NCBI GenBank assembly: GCA_046329495.1
Contig: JAXLUO010000018.1
Coordinates: 17,850-81,849 of the forward strand
Length of the DNA: 64,000 nt
DNA from: Bog-950 sp046329495
Lineage (GTDB): Bacteria > Bacteroidota > Bacteroidia > Chitinophagales > LD1
Direction: 5' to 3'
Below are positions 43,123 through 52,224 of the stretch, one piece after another; position 1 is the first letter of the stretch; each line of letters begins with the position of its first letter. The notes beneath the pieces are model-generated. The model saw only the letters and a program-made list of their open reading frames with translations, was not told where the DNA came from and ran no database searches. Made by a program: the position numbers and the translations under genes.

Positions 43123-44346
43123 ATGAGTCTATTCGATAAATGCTACAACTATAACGATGCCGACCTTACTAAGGACAAAGGCGTGTATCCTTACTTCCGC
43201 CCTATTCAGGAAAGCGAAGGCCCCACTGTAATGATGGAAGGTAGAAGGGTGGTAATGGCAGGTTCTAACAATTACCTGGGCTTAACGGCACACCCTAAAG
43301 TAAAGGAAGCAGCATTTGCGGCGCTTAAGAAATACGGCACCAGTTGTTCCGGCTCACGCTTCCTAACCGGCACTATCGATCTGCACATTAAGTTGGAAGA
43401 AAAGATAGCACGCTTTATGGGCAAGGAAGCCGCACTGTTGTTCAGTACAGGATTCCAGGCCGGCCAGGGTGTTATCTTCCCTTTAATCAGCAAAGGCGAT
43501 TACATCTTAAGCGACCGCGATAATCATAGCAGCATTGTAGCAGGCAACTTATTGAGTGCTTCTATGCACGCACATGTAGTACGCTACAAGCACAACGATA
43601 TGGAGGATTTGGAGAATCGCTTATCCAAAATCCCTGCCGAAGCAAACAAACTGATTGTTACCGATGGCGTGTTCAGCGCACATGGCTTGGTAGTTAACTT
43701 AACCGATCTTACCGCACTTGCTAAAAAGTATGGCGCACAGGTATTGGTAGATGATGCACACGGCTTTGGTGTACTTGGTCCTGATGGAAAAGGTACCGTG
43801 CATCATTTCGGCGCTGAAAATGATGTAGACCTTATTGTATGTACCTTCAGCAAAACCTTAGCTTCTTTAGGTGGTTTTGTAGTTGGCGAAGAGCGCGTTA
43901 TCAATTACCTGAAACATAAATCACCGGCCTTAATATTCTCTGCATCACCTACACCTGCATCTGTTGCAGCTGCTGATGCAGCACTGGATATATTAATAGA
44001 ACAACCGGAATTAGCAACACGTGTTCGCCGCAATGCTGAACGTGTTCGTCAGGGCTTGCGCGATGTAGGCTTTTCAGTTATTGAAGGCGAAGCAGCTATC
44101 GTTCCGGTTATCATCGGCGACGATCAAAAGACTTTTGCTATCTGGAAGATGTTATATGAAGAAGGCGTGTTTGTGAATGCGTTCATTTCGCCTGCAACGC
44201 CTCCGGGCATGCAAATGCTGCGTACCAGCTATATGGCTACACACGAAGACCACCACCTCGATTTTATAGTAGATAAATTTCTAAAGGTGGGCCGGCAACT
44301 CGATTTACTGAACCGCGACATAGAAGAAGAGCGCAAAAGAGCCTGA
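43123..44346 (+). CDS. Serine palmitoyltransferase-type PLP enzyme (SPT or cysteate acyltransferase)
   Basis: A 407-residue alpha-oxoamine synthase. It shares the bacterial SPT pattern: GVYPYFRPIQESEGP and GSNNYLGLTAHPKV at the N terminus, GTSCSGSRFLTGT, VDDAHGFGVLG, and the PLP lysine K244 in TFSKTLASLGGF. SPT condenses serine with palmitoyl-CoA to 3-ketosphinganine, the first step of sphingolipids. In some gliding Bacteroidota a close homologue uses cysteate to begin sulfonolipids (capnine type), and the sequence alone does not separate the two. Glycine C-acetyltransferase is a third, less likely reading. An unknown gene follows 59 bases later. Confidence 0.88.
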   Translation: MSLFDKCYNYNDADLTKDKGVYPYFRPIQESEGPTVMMEGRRVVMAGSNNYLGLTAHPKVKEAAFAALKKYGTSCSGSRFLTGTIDLHIKLEEKIARFMGKEAALLFSTGFQAGQGVIFPLISKGDYILSDRDNHSSIVAGNLLSASMHAHVVRYKHNDMEDLENRLSKIPAEANKLIVTDGVFSAHGLVVNLTDLTALAKKYGAQVLVDDAHGFGVLGPDGKGTVHHFGAENDVDLIVCTFSKTLASLGGFVVGEERVINYLKHKSPALIFSASPTPASVAAADAALDILIEQPELATRVRRNAERVRQGLRDVGFSVIEGEAAIVPVIIGDDQKTFAIWKMLYEEGVFVNAFISPATPPGMQMLRTSYMATHEDHHLDFIVDKFLKVGRQLDLLNRDIEEERKRA

Positions 44347-44405
44347 TAAATTAAACTAATTATATTTCGGGATGCTATGCGCAGGCAGGCACCAAACAAA
44401 CAGTC

Positions 44406-45704
44406 ATGAAACAACGCCATTACTACTACATTGAAGGAAAAGATCCTCAAAACCCATCGCAATTAAAATACCTGCGCCGACAAATAGAATGTGATGATGC
44501 ATTTGATGGAGAGTTGATCCTTTTGGCTTTCCCGATTAAGTTGCTGGATGAAATATCAGGAGTCCTATCGCATTTTCAATTGCGCGATGATGCCGACTAT
44601 TTTTACAGCGAATGCCGTGAAGTAGTAAGCGTTCCTGAAAAGCACGTAAACGAAAAGGGCGAAGGTAAACTGACCTTTCAGAGTTACTTCCATAAGTTCC
44701 CTGAGTCGGTAAATTCATTCTTTGACGATGCTAAGGTGGTAGTCATCTTGCATCCACTGGATAGTGCCGATAACAACCGTCGTAACTACAATATGATCGG
44801 TTACATCCATGCCAACCATATCGACTTCACTTCACCGGACGGACAACTGCATAAAGGCTATTACTACAATGTATTGCGATTAAGCGAACAAACGGTAAAC
44901 GGTGAAGCTATTTATCGCCGCAAGCGACTATTCACAACTATGTTCAGTGTGTTATTGGATATCGTTACACTGGAAGACATTCACTTTGTATATGCCAGCA
45001 TGGGCCGCGAAAACCAGGCCATTAACGATGCGCTGAAAATGAACAGCGAACGCCACGGCAAGTTTTTCGAAACCTTCCCGATGCGTAACAACACGCACAT
45101 CAACATCATTTATGGCAGTGGCAGTGCCGCCAATAAGCTGGTAGACATCTCAAAAAATCACGAAGCCTTGCGCGAATACTACAGCAAGTTAAAGCAGCAG
45201 AAACACAACTTCGTATTCAACCAGATGCACAACGAGAGCAACTTTATGAATATGGTTAACCGTATTCTTAGCTCTTCGCCAACAAGTCGCATTTATATGA
45301 TGCCCGACAAAGCAGGTAACTTTGATGCAGCCGGCTTTACCATCAACTGGGGCGACTACATGCACCTGAAACTGCAAAACCCTAAAGGACTCTTTAAGGT
45401 TATTGATAGCATGAAAATTACCGATAAGATTCTGTATCCAACCTTATTGGTCGGCTCGCCTGAGAATGTGCGTCAACTGGCCAAAGGTGCTGCATATAAG
45501 TATCGTAAGGAACACGGCGTTCAGGTAACTGTATTAAACGGTCACGAAGGAGATCCATATTTTGATGTAAAGAAGAGTATCGTATATGATCCGTTTGTAT
45601 ACTTTGTAATCTATGACCGTCCGGAGACTTACGAAGCCATGAAGGCCCACAGTAGGGATGCCGCCGGTAACACCCGCATCTTTATTGAAACGCCCATGTT
45701 ATAA
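44406..45704 (+). CDS. Unknown protein downstream of the SPT gene, possibly GNAT-fold acyltransferase
   Basis: A 432-residue soluble protein with no signal peptide or membrane segment. I do not recognise a named family. The middle part (about residues 130-215: MIGYIHANHIDF..., IHFVYASMGRENQAINDALKMNSERHGKFFE) looks like an acetyltransferase (GNAT) core, with a strand, a glycine-containing turn and an asparagine-led helix. The end resembles a second such half (QVTVLNGHEGDPYFDVKKSIVYDPFVYFVIYD). Its position directly after an SPT-type gene makes an N-acyltransferase or other long-chain-base step plausible, but this is inference. Confidence 0.6.
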   Translation: MKQRHYYYIEGKDPQNPSQLKYLRRQIECDDAFDGELILLAFPIKLLDEISGVLSHFQLRDDADYFYSECREVVSVPEKHVNEKGEGKLTFQSYFHKFPESVNSFFDDAKVVVILHPLDSADNNRRNYNMIGYIHANHIDFTSPDGQLHKGYYYNVLRLSEQTVNGEAIYRRKRLFTTMFSVLLDIVTLEDIHFVYASMGRENQAINDALKMNSERHGKFFETFPMRNNTHINIIYGSGSAANKLVDISKNHEALREYYSKLKQQKHNFVFNQMHNESNFMNMVNRILSSSPTSRIYMMPDKAGNFDAAGFTINWGDYMHLKLQNPKGLFKVIDSMKITDKILYPTLLVGSPENVRQLAKGAAYKYRKEHGVQVTVLNGHEGDPYFDVKKSIVYDPFVYFVIYDRPETYEAMKAHSRDAAGNTRIFIETPML

Positions 45705-45839
45705 CAGGTAACGTAATTACGCTTAAAGTCGCGAAGTATAATCAAGTTGATTTCATCCAATTCGTTGAACCTTGGGTCCTAATGGCAAGAGTATTGTGCG
45801 TGTAATGAGTGTTCTCATGGCGGGTTTTAAAATTGGCCC

Positions 45840-45847
45840 TAATTTTG
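45840..45847 (+). promoter_or_regulatory. Putative -7 element of the lipoprotein gene
   Basis: TAATTTTG matches TAnnTTTG exactly and would give a leader of about 28 bases to the ATG at 45881. The -33 region (GTTCTC, about 45811) is only a partial match. Confidence 0.4.
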
Positions 45848-45880
45848 CACCTTCACTCCTAATCCCACAAATTAACAGAT

Positions 45881-46699
45881 ATGAAAAAGCACCTCCTTCC
45901 CTTCGCTATAGCCCTTATTGCGGCTATAATTGTTGCAGGTTGTAAAAAGAAAACCGATGGCTTCGACAGCGATACGGCTACTTCGTATTCGACCATTGAT
46001 AACCTCTTTAAGGATGTAAATAAGGTAATTAACGACGCAGCAGCAGAAAACAACCTGAGTGGCAAAATGGAATCAACCGAAAGCCTTTGTGCGGAAGTTA
46101 CAATTACCCCGGCCGACCTTGTTACCTTCCCTAAAACCGTAGTGGTTGACTTTGGCAGCGTAGGCTGTATCGATATGAATGGCGTTACCCGCAAGGGTAA
46201 ATTCACCGCTGTGTTCACAAACTACCTTAACCAACCCGGTGCACACGTTGAAGTTACCTTTCAGGACTATTATGTAAACGGAGTTAAACTGGAAGGCATT
46301 TACGATCTGGCCAACACCAGCCCCAACACTAACTCCCGCTCCTTTGCAGATACCGTTACAAATGGTAAAGCAACAACACCTGACAACAAATTCTGCACCT
46401 GGACATCTTACCGCAGCTCCGTACAAAGCGCTGGCTTTAACACCCCCACTTTAACTGACGACGAGTACACCGGCCAGGCGCAAAGCTTTGGTGTAGGTTT
46501 TGGAGGTAAAAACTTCAATGCAACTTCTACCAACATTGTTTGGCGTTTGGCTTGCCGCTACCTGGTAAGTGGTAATGTATCCATCCTCAGCGGCACCGAC
46601 CCTACACCAATCTTAGTTGATTTCGGTAGCGGCACCTGCGATAACAAGTATGATGTATCCTATAGCATCTACCATACTGCGCTCGTGTTCTGGTATTAG
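45881..46699 (+). CDS. Putative lipoprotein of unknown function
   Basis: A 272-residue exported protein. MKKHLLPFAIALIAAIIVAGCKKK is a lipoprotein signal with cysteine at about residue 21. The mature part is Thr/Asn/Ser-rich and beta-like (VVVDFGSVGCIDMNGVTRKGKF...), with a repeated theme near the end (LVDFGSGTCDNKYD). I recall similar proteins annotated only as hypothetical in Bacteroidota. It stands alone with its own likely promoter and is convergent with the DUF296 gene, three bases apart. Confidence 0.75.
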   Translation: MKKHLLPFAIALIAAIIVAGCKKKTDGFDSDTATSYSTIDNLFKDVNKVINDAAAENNLSGKMESTESLCAEVTITPADLVTFPKTVVVDFGSVGCIDMNGVTRKGKFTAVFTNYLNQPGAHVEVTFQDYYVNGVKLEGIYDLANTSPNTNSRSFADTVTNGKATTPDNKFCTWTSYRSSVQSAGFNTPTLTDDEYTGQAQSFGVGFGGKNFNATSTNIVWRLACRYLVSGNVSILSGTDPTPILVDFGSGTCDNKYDVSYSIYHTALVFWY

Positions 46700-46702
46700 A
46701 AA

Positions 46703-47116
46703 TTAATTACGGGGCTCAATCAATAACTCATTGTAACCGGTCTGGGCATCTTGTCTTCGGGCAAAGTTCAGACTGGTTATTTCTCCTATAACAATCTCGG
46801 CTGTTGTATAAATGAGGTTGCCATTCAATAAGTGGCCTCCGGTAACCTGCCCATCACTATCTGCAATTGACATATGTAGATGCGCGGCTCCATTACCAAT
46901 AGTGCCCACCAGCGAAACAATCTCGAACTTATTATCCAGCAGCATGCCTTCCTGACAATCGGCAAAGCGAAGGCTGGCCTGTTGTAAACTGCCATTGCAG
47001 GTTGCTACAAAGGCAGCCTTTAGCTGATGCGTTTCCGCAAATGCCAGTAATTCAATCTTTAAATCCTGCCCAGGCTTCAAGCGCAGGGCATAGTAGGTTG
47101 CAGGGCTACCCGTCAT
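46703..47116 (-). CDS. PPC/DUF296 domain protein
   Basis: A 137-residue single-domain protein: YALRLKPGQDLKIELLAFAETHQLKAAFVATCNGSLQQASLRFAD, then FEIVSLVGTIGNGAAHLHMSIADSDGQVTGGHLLNG. These are the hallmark blocks of the PPC (DUF296) trimeric domain found alone in bacteria and with AT-hooks in plants. The histidines in HLHMS and GGHL could bind a metal. The bacterial function is unknown. It follows the sugar-kinase gene by five bases on the same strand, so they are co-transcribed. Confidence 0.88.
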   Translation of the reverse strand: MTGSPATYYALRLKPGQDLKIELLAFAETHQLKAAFVATCNGSLQQASLRFADCQEGMLLDNKFEIVSLVGTIGNGAAHLHMSIADSDGQVTGGHLLNGNLIYTTAEIVIGEITSLNFARRQDAQTGYNELLIEPRN

Positions 47117-47121
47117 AGGGT

Positions 47122-48078
47122 TTATTTCATTTCCTTTATAGTAATAGGTGCTACCCCAATCTTCTTACATACCGCAGCAGCACCACGGTTGGCCCATTGG
47201 GCTATTTCTTTCAAGCCGTACTTCTGAGCAAACAACAGTGCAGAGATACTTATTACGGTATCCCCCGCTCCCGATACATCCGCTGCCTTTATACTGCGAG
47301 CCGGCACAATAAAGGATTGTCCGTCCTTAGTAAAGCAGAAGATGCCGTTAGCACCCAGTGTAACCATCAGGTTTTTAAACCGTGTTTTGCGGCGCAATTC
47401 TTCGGCACCACTACGCAGGCTATCTAAACTCTTAGGGTTAATGCGGTAGCCAATGGCTTCACTTAACTCGCGCAGGTTTGGTTTAAACAGGTCTATTGCC
47501 TGATATTCCATAAAGTTGCGCTCCTTAGGATCAACTGATACAGGGATACCATTCTTAGTAGCCAGCAACAATATCTGTTTGATAAAGTACTTGGTTAGCA
47601 CACCTTTATTATAATCCTGCAGAATGATGATATCGATCTTTTGATTGGCCAGCGTTTTCTTAAACTCCTTAATCAGCAGGTTCTCTTGCGCTTCTTCCAC
47701 GTCGTCAACTTCCTCTTCATCAAAGCGCACTACTTGCTTATCCTCATCAAAAATGCGGGTCTTAAGCGTGGTTACACGGCCTTTATGCTGCAGCACATGG
47801 TTGGTCTTCACACCTTTTGCATTCAGCATGTTTAATAACATAGCGCCAGTTGCATCACGACCAATCATGGTAAGCAACAATGGATTAGCGCCAAGTGCTA
47901 ACAAGTTCAAGGCTACGTTAGCTGCACCACCGGGGCGGGCTTCTTTCTTCAATACCTCCACCACAGGCACCGGCGCTTCGGGCGATATGCGGTTTACCTC
48001 GCCAAACAGGTAAAAGTCAACCATTACATCCCCTATCACCAGCACATTCAGGTCGTTGAAATTTAATTTAGTAGCCAT
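47122..48078 (-). CDS. rfaE1: PfkB-family carbohydrate kinase (RfaE/HldE kinase-domain type)
   Basis: A 318-residue ribokinase-fold kinase. NVLVIGDVMVDFYLFGEVNRISPEAPVPVVEV followed by RPGGAANVALNLLALGANP is characteristic of the kinase domain of HldE/RfaE (D-glycero-D-manno-heptose-7-phosphate kinase). DVSGAGDTVISISALLFA near the end holds the catalytic Asp. The cytidylyl/adenylyltransferase half of bifunctional HldE is absent, so it is a stand-alone HldA-like enzyme, or a related sugar kinase. Its product would enter LPS heptose synthesis. Confidence 0.85.
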   Translation of the reverse strand: MATKLNFNDLNVLVIGDVMVDFYLFGEVNRISPEAPVPVVEVLKKEARPGGAANVALNLLALGANPLLLTMIGRDATGAMLLNMLNAKGVKTNHVLQHKGRVTTLKTRIFDEDKQVVRFDEEEVDDVEEAQENLLIKEFKKTLANQKIDIIILQDYNKGVLTKYFIKQILLLATKNGIPVSVDPKERNFMEYQAIDLFKPNLRELSEAIGYRINPKSLDSLRSGAEELRRKTRFKNLMVTLGANGIFCFTKDGQSFIVPARSIKAADVSGAGDTVISISALLFAQKYGLKEIAQWANRGAAAVCKKIGVAPITIKEMK

Positions 48079-48097
48079 ATCTTATAACCAATTAAGC

Positions 48098-48138
48098 ACA
48101 ACAACCCTGCACATTTCTACATGTTGCAGGGCTGTTGT
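48098..48138. terminator. Strong hairpin between aminotransferase and kinase genes
   Basis: ACAACAACCCTGCA (48098-48111) pairs with TGCAGGGCTGTTGT (48125-48138) with one mismatch around a 13-base loop. No T-run follows on either strand. It lies after the minus-strand aminotransferase stop and 20 bases upstream of the kinase ATG, so it could be a weak terminator, an mRNA-stabilising stem, or a translational control element. Confidence 0.5.
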
Positions 48139-48166
48139 ATAAAGAAGAATTGCAGTTTCGTTCAAA

Positions 48167-49378
48167 TTAAGCAAGGTTGGCAAACGCCGCTTTCATGCGC
48201 TTGCAGGCTTCAGTAAGTTTTTGTTCGCTGGTAGCATAGCTAATGCGCAGGCAGTTCTTATCGCCAAACGCCTCGCCGCTTACTACACCTATCTTGGCTT
48301 CGCTCAGTAAATACAGCGATATGTCTTCCGGTGTGTTCATCACCTTATCGTTAAACTTTTTACCAAAGTAAGCGCTTACATCAAAGAAGAAGTAAAACGC
48401 ACCATCAGGCAAGTTCACTTTCAAGCCTGGGATTTCCTTCAATAAACCATAAACCAAATCGCGGCGTTTGCGGAACTCTTCTACCATCTTCATCGAAGGT
48501 TCTACACTACCCAATAAGGCTGCTTCACCGGCCTTTTGTGCAATAGAACAAGTGCCGGAAGTAAACTGACCCTGCATTTTATCGCATGCCTTGGCAATAG
48601 CCAATGGTGCGCCAATGTATCCTAAACGCCAACCGGTCATAGCAAATCCCTTGCTAAAACCGTTCACGGTTATTACCTGTTCTTTAATATCTGCAAACGA
48701 TGCCAGGCTGGTATGCTTTTTACCGGTAAAGTTGATGTACTCGTAAATTTCATCACATAACACAAATACATTCGGGTGGCGCTTTAACATAGCCGCCAAG
48801 GCTGCCAGTTCTTCATACTCATATACTGAACCTGTAGGATTGCAGGGTGAAGAGAAGATGATAAGCTTGGTTTTAGGTGTAATATGTTTCTCTAATTCTG
48901 TAGCACTAACTTTAAAGTTAGTTTCAATTCCTGCAGCAACCTCTATGCATTTAGCCTCTGCCAATTCAGCGATAGCTGCATAGCTAACCCAATAAGGGGC
49001 AGGCAGTAACACTTCATCACCTGGGTTTATTAAACTCAACACCACATTAGCGATACTTTGCTTAGCACCTGTGCTTACTACTATTTGATCAACGGTATAA
49101 TCCAGTCCGTTATCGCGCTTAAACTTTTCAGCAATTGCCTTGCGCAGTTCAGGGTAACCCGGTACCGGGGTGTATTTAGTGTAACCTTTATCGATGGCAT
49201 CTTTGGCAGCATCTTTAATATGCTGTGGGGTATCAAAATCAGGTTCGCCTAAGCTAAGGTCGATAACATCGTGGCCTTGTGCCTTTAATTCGCGGCTAAG
49301 TTTCGCCATTTTAATAGTGGCGCTTTCCTGCATGTTGTTAATACGTTCCGAAAGATAGTTTGCCATTGCCTGGGTCAT
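48167..49378 (-). CDS. PLP-dependent aminotransferase (aspartate aminotransferase-like, class I)
   Basis: A fold-type I aminotransferase of about 403 residues. It has LSLGEPDFDTPQHIKDAAKDAIDKGYTKYTPVPGYPELRKAIAEKF at the N terminus, FSSPCNPTGSVY, VLCDEIYEYINF, the PLP lysine in VNGFSKGFAMTGWRLGY, and the C-terminal LRISYATSEQKL with the substrate-binding arginine. This is the pattern of the Igamma aspartate/prephenate-type aminotransferases. I use the start at 49378 (MTQAMANYLSERI); the frame extends 21 codons further upstream with no family resemblance. Confidence 0.93.
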   Translation of the reverse strand: MTQAMANYLSERINNMQESATIKMAKLSRELKAQGHDVIDLSLGEPDFDTPQHIKDAAKDAIDKGYTKYTPVPGYPELRKAIAEKFKRDNGLDYTVDQIVVSTGAKQSIANVVLSLINPGDEVLLPAPYWVSYAAIAELAEAKCIEVAAGIETNFKVSATELEKHITPKTKLIIFSSPCNPTGSVYEYEELAALAAMLKRHPNVFVLCDEIYEYINFTGKKHTSLASFADIKEQVITVNGFSKGFAMTGWRLGYIGAPLAIAKACDKMQGQFTSGTCSIAQKAGEAALLGSVEPSMKMVEEFRKRRDLVYGLLKEIPGLKVNLPDGAFYFFFDVSAYFGKKFNDKVMNTPEDISLYLLSEAKIGVVSGEAFGDKNCLRISYATSEQKLTEACKRMKAAFANLA

Positions 49379-49529
49379 GCTTGTTTTTTGTGCGTTTACG
49401 GCAATTTTGCCGCCGCCGCGAAAATACAACACAGCGAACATTTTACCCCTGTTTTTGCAAAAAGTAATGCACTATATGTGGATGCTTCTTCCTGCTACTG
49501 CCAGCGGGCTACTAAGGGATGCCTGCTAA

Positions 49530-49560
49530 AGCAAAACGCCCCTTTGCAGGAGCGTTTGCT
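49530..49560 (-). terminator. Terminator-like hairpin after lepA
   Basis: On the minus strand AGCAAACGCTCC pairs with GGGGCGTTTTGCT around TGCAAA. It lies 20 bases past the lepA stop. The tail (TTTAGC) is not a full T-run. Confidence 0.5.
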
Positions 49561-49579
49561 AATATGCTCCATCTTAAGT

Positions 49580-51370
49580 TTAGTCGTTCAGTTTAAGTAC
49601 GGCGATAAAGGCCTGTTGGGGCACCTCAACCTTACCAAACTGGCGCATCTTCTTTTTACCCTTCTTCTGCTTCTCCAACAGCTTACGTTTACGGCTGATA
49701 TCACCACCATAACACTTGGCTGTAACGTCCTTACGGATAGCAGATATGTTTTCGCGGGCGATGATCTTGGCGCCGATGGCTGCCTGAATAGGAATCATAA
49801 ACTGCTGGCGCGGAATCAATTCCTTCAGCTTTTCGCACATCTTACGGCCAAAATCTTCGGCCTTGGTACGGTGAATCATCGAACTGAAGGCATCCACTAC
49901 TTCGCTGTTTAACATAATGTCCAGCTTCACTAAGTCGCCGGCACGGTAATCAACCGGGTGGTAATCGAAAGAGGCGTAACCGCGGCTGATAGACTTTAAG
50001 CGGTCGTAGAAGTCGAATACAATCTCGGCCAGCGGCATCTCGAACATTAACTCTACACGGTCTTCGGTGAGGTAGTTCTGATTTAACAGGATACCGCGCT
50101 TTTCCATACACAAGGTCATAATAGAACCGATGTACTCCGGCTTGGTAATCACCTGGGCACGGATATATGGTTCTTCCAAGTGGTCGATACGCGATACATC
50201 CGGCATATCGGCCGGGTTGTGGATGGTAATTTCATCACCATTGGTAAGGTAAGCCTGGTAGCTAACCTGTGGAACGGTGGTAATAATGGTCATATCGTAT
50301 TCGCGTTCCAAACGTTCCTGCACAATTTCCAGGTGCAATAAACCAAGGAAGCCGCAACGGAAACCAAAGCCCAGCGCTATCGAAGTTTCGGGTTCATATA
50401 CCAAGGAGGCATCATTCAACTGCAACTTCTCCAAAGAGTCGCGCAGATCCTCGTAATCATCGTTATCCATTGGGTAGATACCGGCAAATACCATTGGCTT
50501 CACATCTTCGAAACCATGGATGGCTTCTTTACAAGGATTGGCCTGAGTAGTAATGGTATCACCCACTTTAATCTCTTTGGCATTCTTAATGCCGGTAATG
50601 ATATAACCTACGTCGCCGGTTTTTACCTCACTACGTGGTTCCAGATCCAGGCGCAGGATACCCACTTCATCGGCCAGGTAGTTTGCGCCTGTGTTAACGA
50701 ACTTAACTTTGTCGTTCTTTTTCAGGCTACCATCCAGAATACGGAAGTAGGCGATTACACCGCGGAAAGGGTTAAAAACCGAGTCGAAAATCAAAGCACG
50801 TAAAGGCGCATTCGGATCGCCTTTAGGGGCCGGTAACTTATCGATGATAGCATCAAATATCTTATCTACACCCAAGCCGGTGCGGCCAGAGGCAAAGATG
50901 ATCTCCTCGCGCTTACAACCTACCAACTGCACCATCTGGTCTGCTACCAACTCGGGGTTGGCGCCGTCCATATCAATTTTGTTCACCACCGGTATAATGG
51001 TAAGGCCCTGGTCCAGCGCCAGGTACAGGTTACTGATGGTTTGTGCCTGAATACCCTGGGCAGCATCTACCAGCAACAAGGCGCCTTCGCAGGCGGCCAG
51101 TGAACGCGATACTTCGTAACTGAAGTCAACGTGGCCGGGGGTATCAATCAGGTTCAATACATATTTCTTGCCATCGCGGATAAAGTCCATCTGTATGGCG
51201 TGACTTTTAATAGTAATGCCGCGTTCGCGTTCCAGGTCCATGTTATCCAACACGGTATCCATCATAGCGCGCTCGCTGATGGTTTTGGTGGTTTCGATAA
51301 GGCGGTCGGCCAGGGTGCTTTTACCGTGGTCGATGTGAGCGATAATGCAGAAGTTGCGGATATTTTCCAT
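49580..51370 (-). CDS. lepA: Elongation factor 4 (LepA)
   Basis: A 596-residue translational GTPase. The G1 motif is IAHIDHGKSTL, switch and G2/G3 are RERGITIKSHAIQM and DTPGHVDF, and G4 is NKIDMDGA. Domain II follows, then the LepA-specific C-terminal domain ending GKKKMRQFGKVEVPQQAFIAVLKLND. It acts on elongating ribosomes and affects initiation and back-translocation. The length and the full C-terminal domain show an intact gene. It is divergent from the P-loop NTPase gene at 51601. Confidence 0.97.
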   Translation of the reverse strand: MENIRNFCIIAHIDHGKSTLADRLIETTKTISERAMMDTVLDNMDLERERGITIKSHAIQMDFIRDGKKYVLNLIDTPGHVDFSYEVSRSLAACEGALLLVDAAQGIQAQTISNLYLALDQGLTIIPVVNKIDMDGANPELVADQMVQLVGCKREEIIFASGRTGLGVDKIFDAIIDKLPAPKGDPNAPLRALIFDSVFNPFRGVIAYFRILDGSLKKNDKVKFVNTGANYLADEVGILRLDLEPRSEVKTGDVGYIITGIKNAKEIKVGDTITTQANPCKEAIHGFEDVKPMVFAGIYPMDNDDYEDLRDSLEKLQLNDASLVYEPETSIALGFGFRCGFLGLLHLEIVQERLEREYDMTIITTVPQVSYQAYLTNGDEITIHNPADMPDVSRIDHLEEPYIRAQVITKPEYIGSIMTLCMEKRGILLNQNYLTEDRVELMFEMPLAEIVFDFYDRLKSISRGYASFDYHPVDYRAGDLVKLDIMLNSEVVDAFSSMIHRTKAEDFGRKMCEKLKELIPRQQFMIPIQAAIGAKIIARENISAIRKDVTAKCYGGDISRKRKLLEKQKKGKKKMRQFGKVEVPQQAFIAVLKLND

Positions 51371-51600
51371 TGGGCGGCGAAGATAAGAAGTATGGTGGAA
51401 TGCGATAATAACGGCGCTTTAACATTTTACGGCCTTTTACAAGCTATTTTAATGGACCCAAAACCAGGAAGCCACTCTGATTTTGAGCACTTTACAAACC
51501 TTACGGCGATCTACCTGCCATCTGAGCCTCCTCACTTTAAAATATAGCCGAAAACGGCATATTTACACCGCAGGGCCACGCCGCCCTGGTGAAAGCGCCC

Positions 51601-52149
51601 ATGGAGCAAGCAACTAACCAACCTACACGCAACAACTGGTATGTAATAACCGGCGGACCCGGCTCGGGTAAAACCACCTGTATTGATATGCTGCGTACCA
51701 TGGGTTACAGGACTACCGAAGAGCCTGCCCGGCATTATATGGACATCCAGCGCCACAACGGTAACTCGCTTGAAGTGCTGCGCGCCCACCAGCGCGATTT
51801 TCAACTGGCCATTTTAAAGATGCAGTTGGAGCAGGAACAAAGCCTGAACCCTGCTGAACTCACCTTCCTGGACCGTGGCATACCCGATTCGCATGCTTAC
51901 TACCATTTTCTTCAAATACCTGAGGACCCTCAATTGGTTGAAGCACTAAAACATATCTCCTACAAAAAGGTGTTCATTATGGACTGTTTACCGCTGGTTA
52001 ACGATTATGCCCGTATTGAAGACGAAGCAGCTCAATTAAAAATCCACCAGTTACTTATTGAAATCTACGAAGCCCTTCCTTTTCCTATTGTTCGCGTTCC
52101 GGTTATGAGTGTGGAGGAAAGGGTTGGATTTATATTAAGAAACCTTTGA
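51601..52149 (+). CDS. AAA_28-type P-loop NTPase
   Basis: A 182-residue nucleoside-triphosphatase. The Walker A motif GGPGSGKTT is at about residues 19-27, followed by CIDMLRTMGYRTTEEPARHY, and the presumed Walker B/catalytic region is LTFLDRGIPDSHAYYHFL. The pattern matches the AAA_28 family of ATPase/kinase-like proteins of unknown substrate, similar to small nucleotide or NadR-type kinases. The ATG at 51601 is chosen; a GTG four codons upstream is in frame. Confidence 0.82.
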   Translation: MEQATNQPTRNNWYVITGGPGSGKTTCIDMLRTMGYRTTEEPARHYMDIQRHNGNSLEVLRAHQRDFQLAILKMQLEQEQSLNPAELTFLDRGIPDSHAYYHFLQIPEDPQLVEALKHISYKKVFIMDCLPLVNDYARIEDEAAQLKIHQLLIEIYEALPFPIVRVPVMSVEERVGFILRNL

Positions 52150-52224
52150 TAGTTAGGAGTTGTGAGTGATGAGTTTTGCGTGATGCTTTCATTCAACTAT
52201 TTTATTGCTATCTATTATTACATT

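Noticed and set aside
42871..43126. Two overlapping small frames before the SPT gene
   Set aside because: Both are lysine/phenylalanine-rich readings of an AT-rich leader, and they overlap each other.
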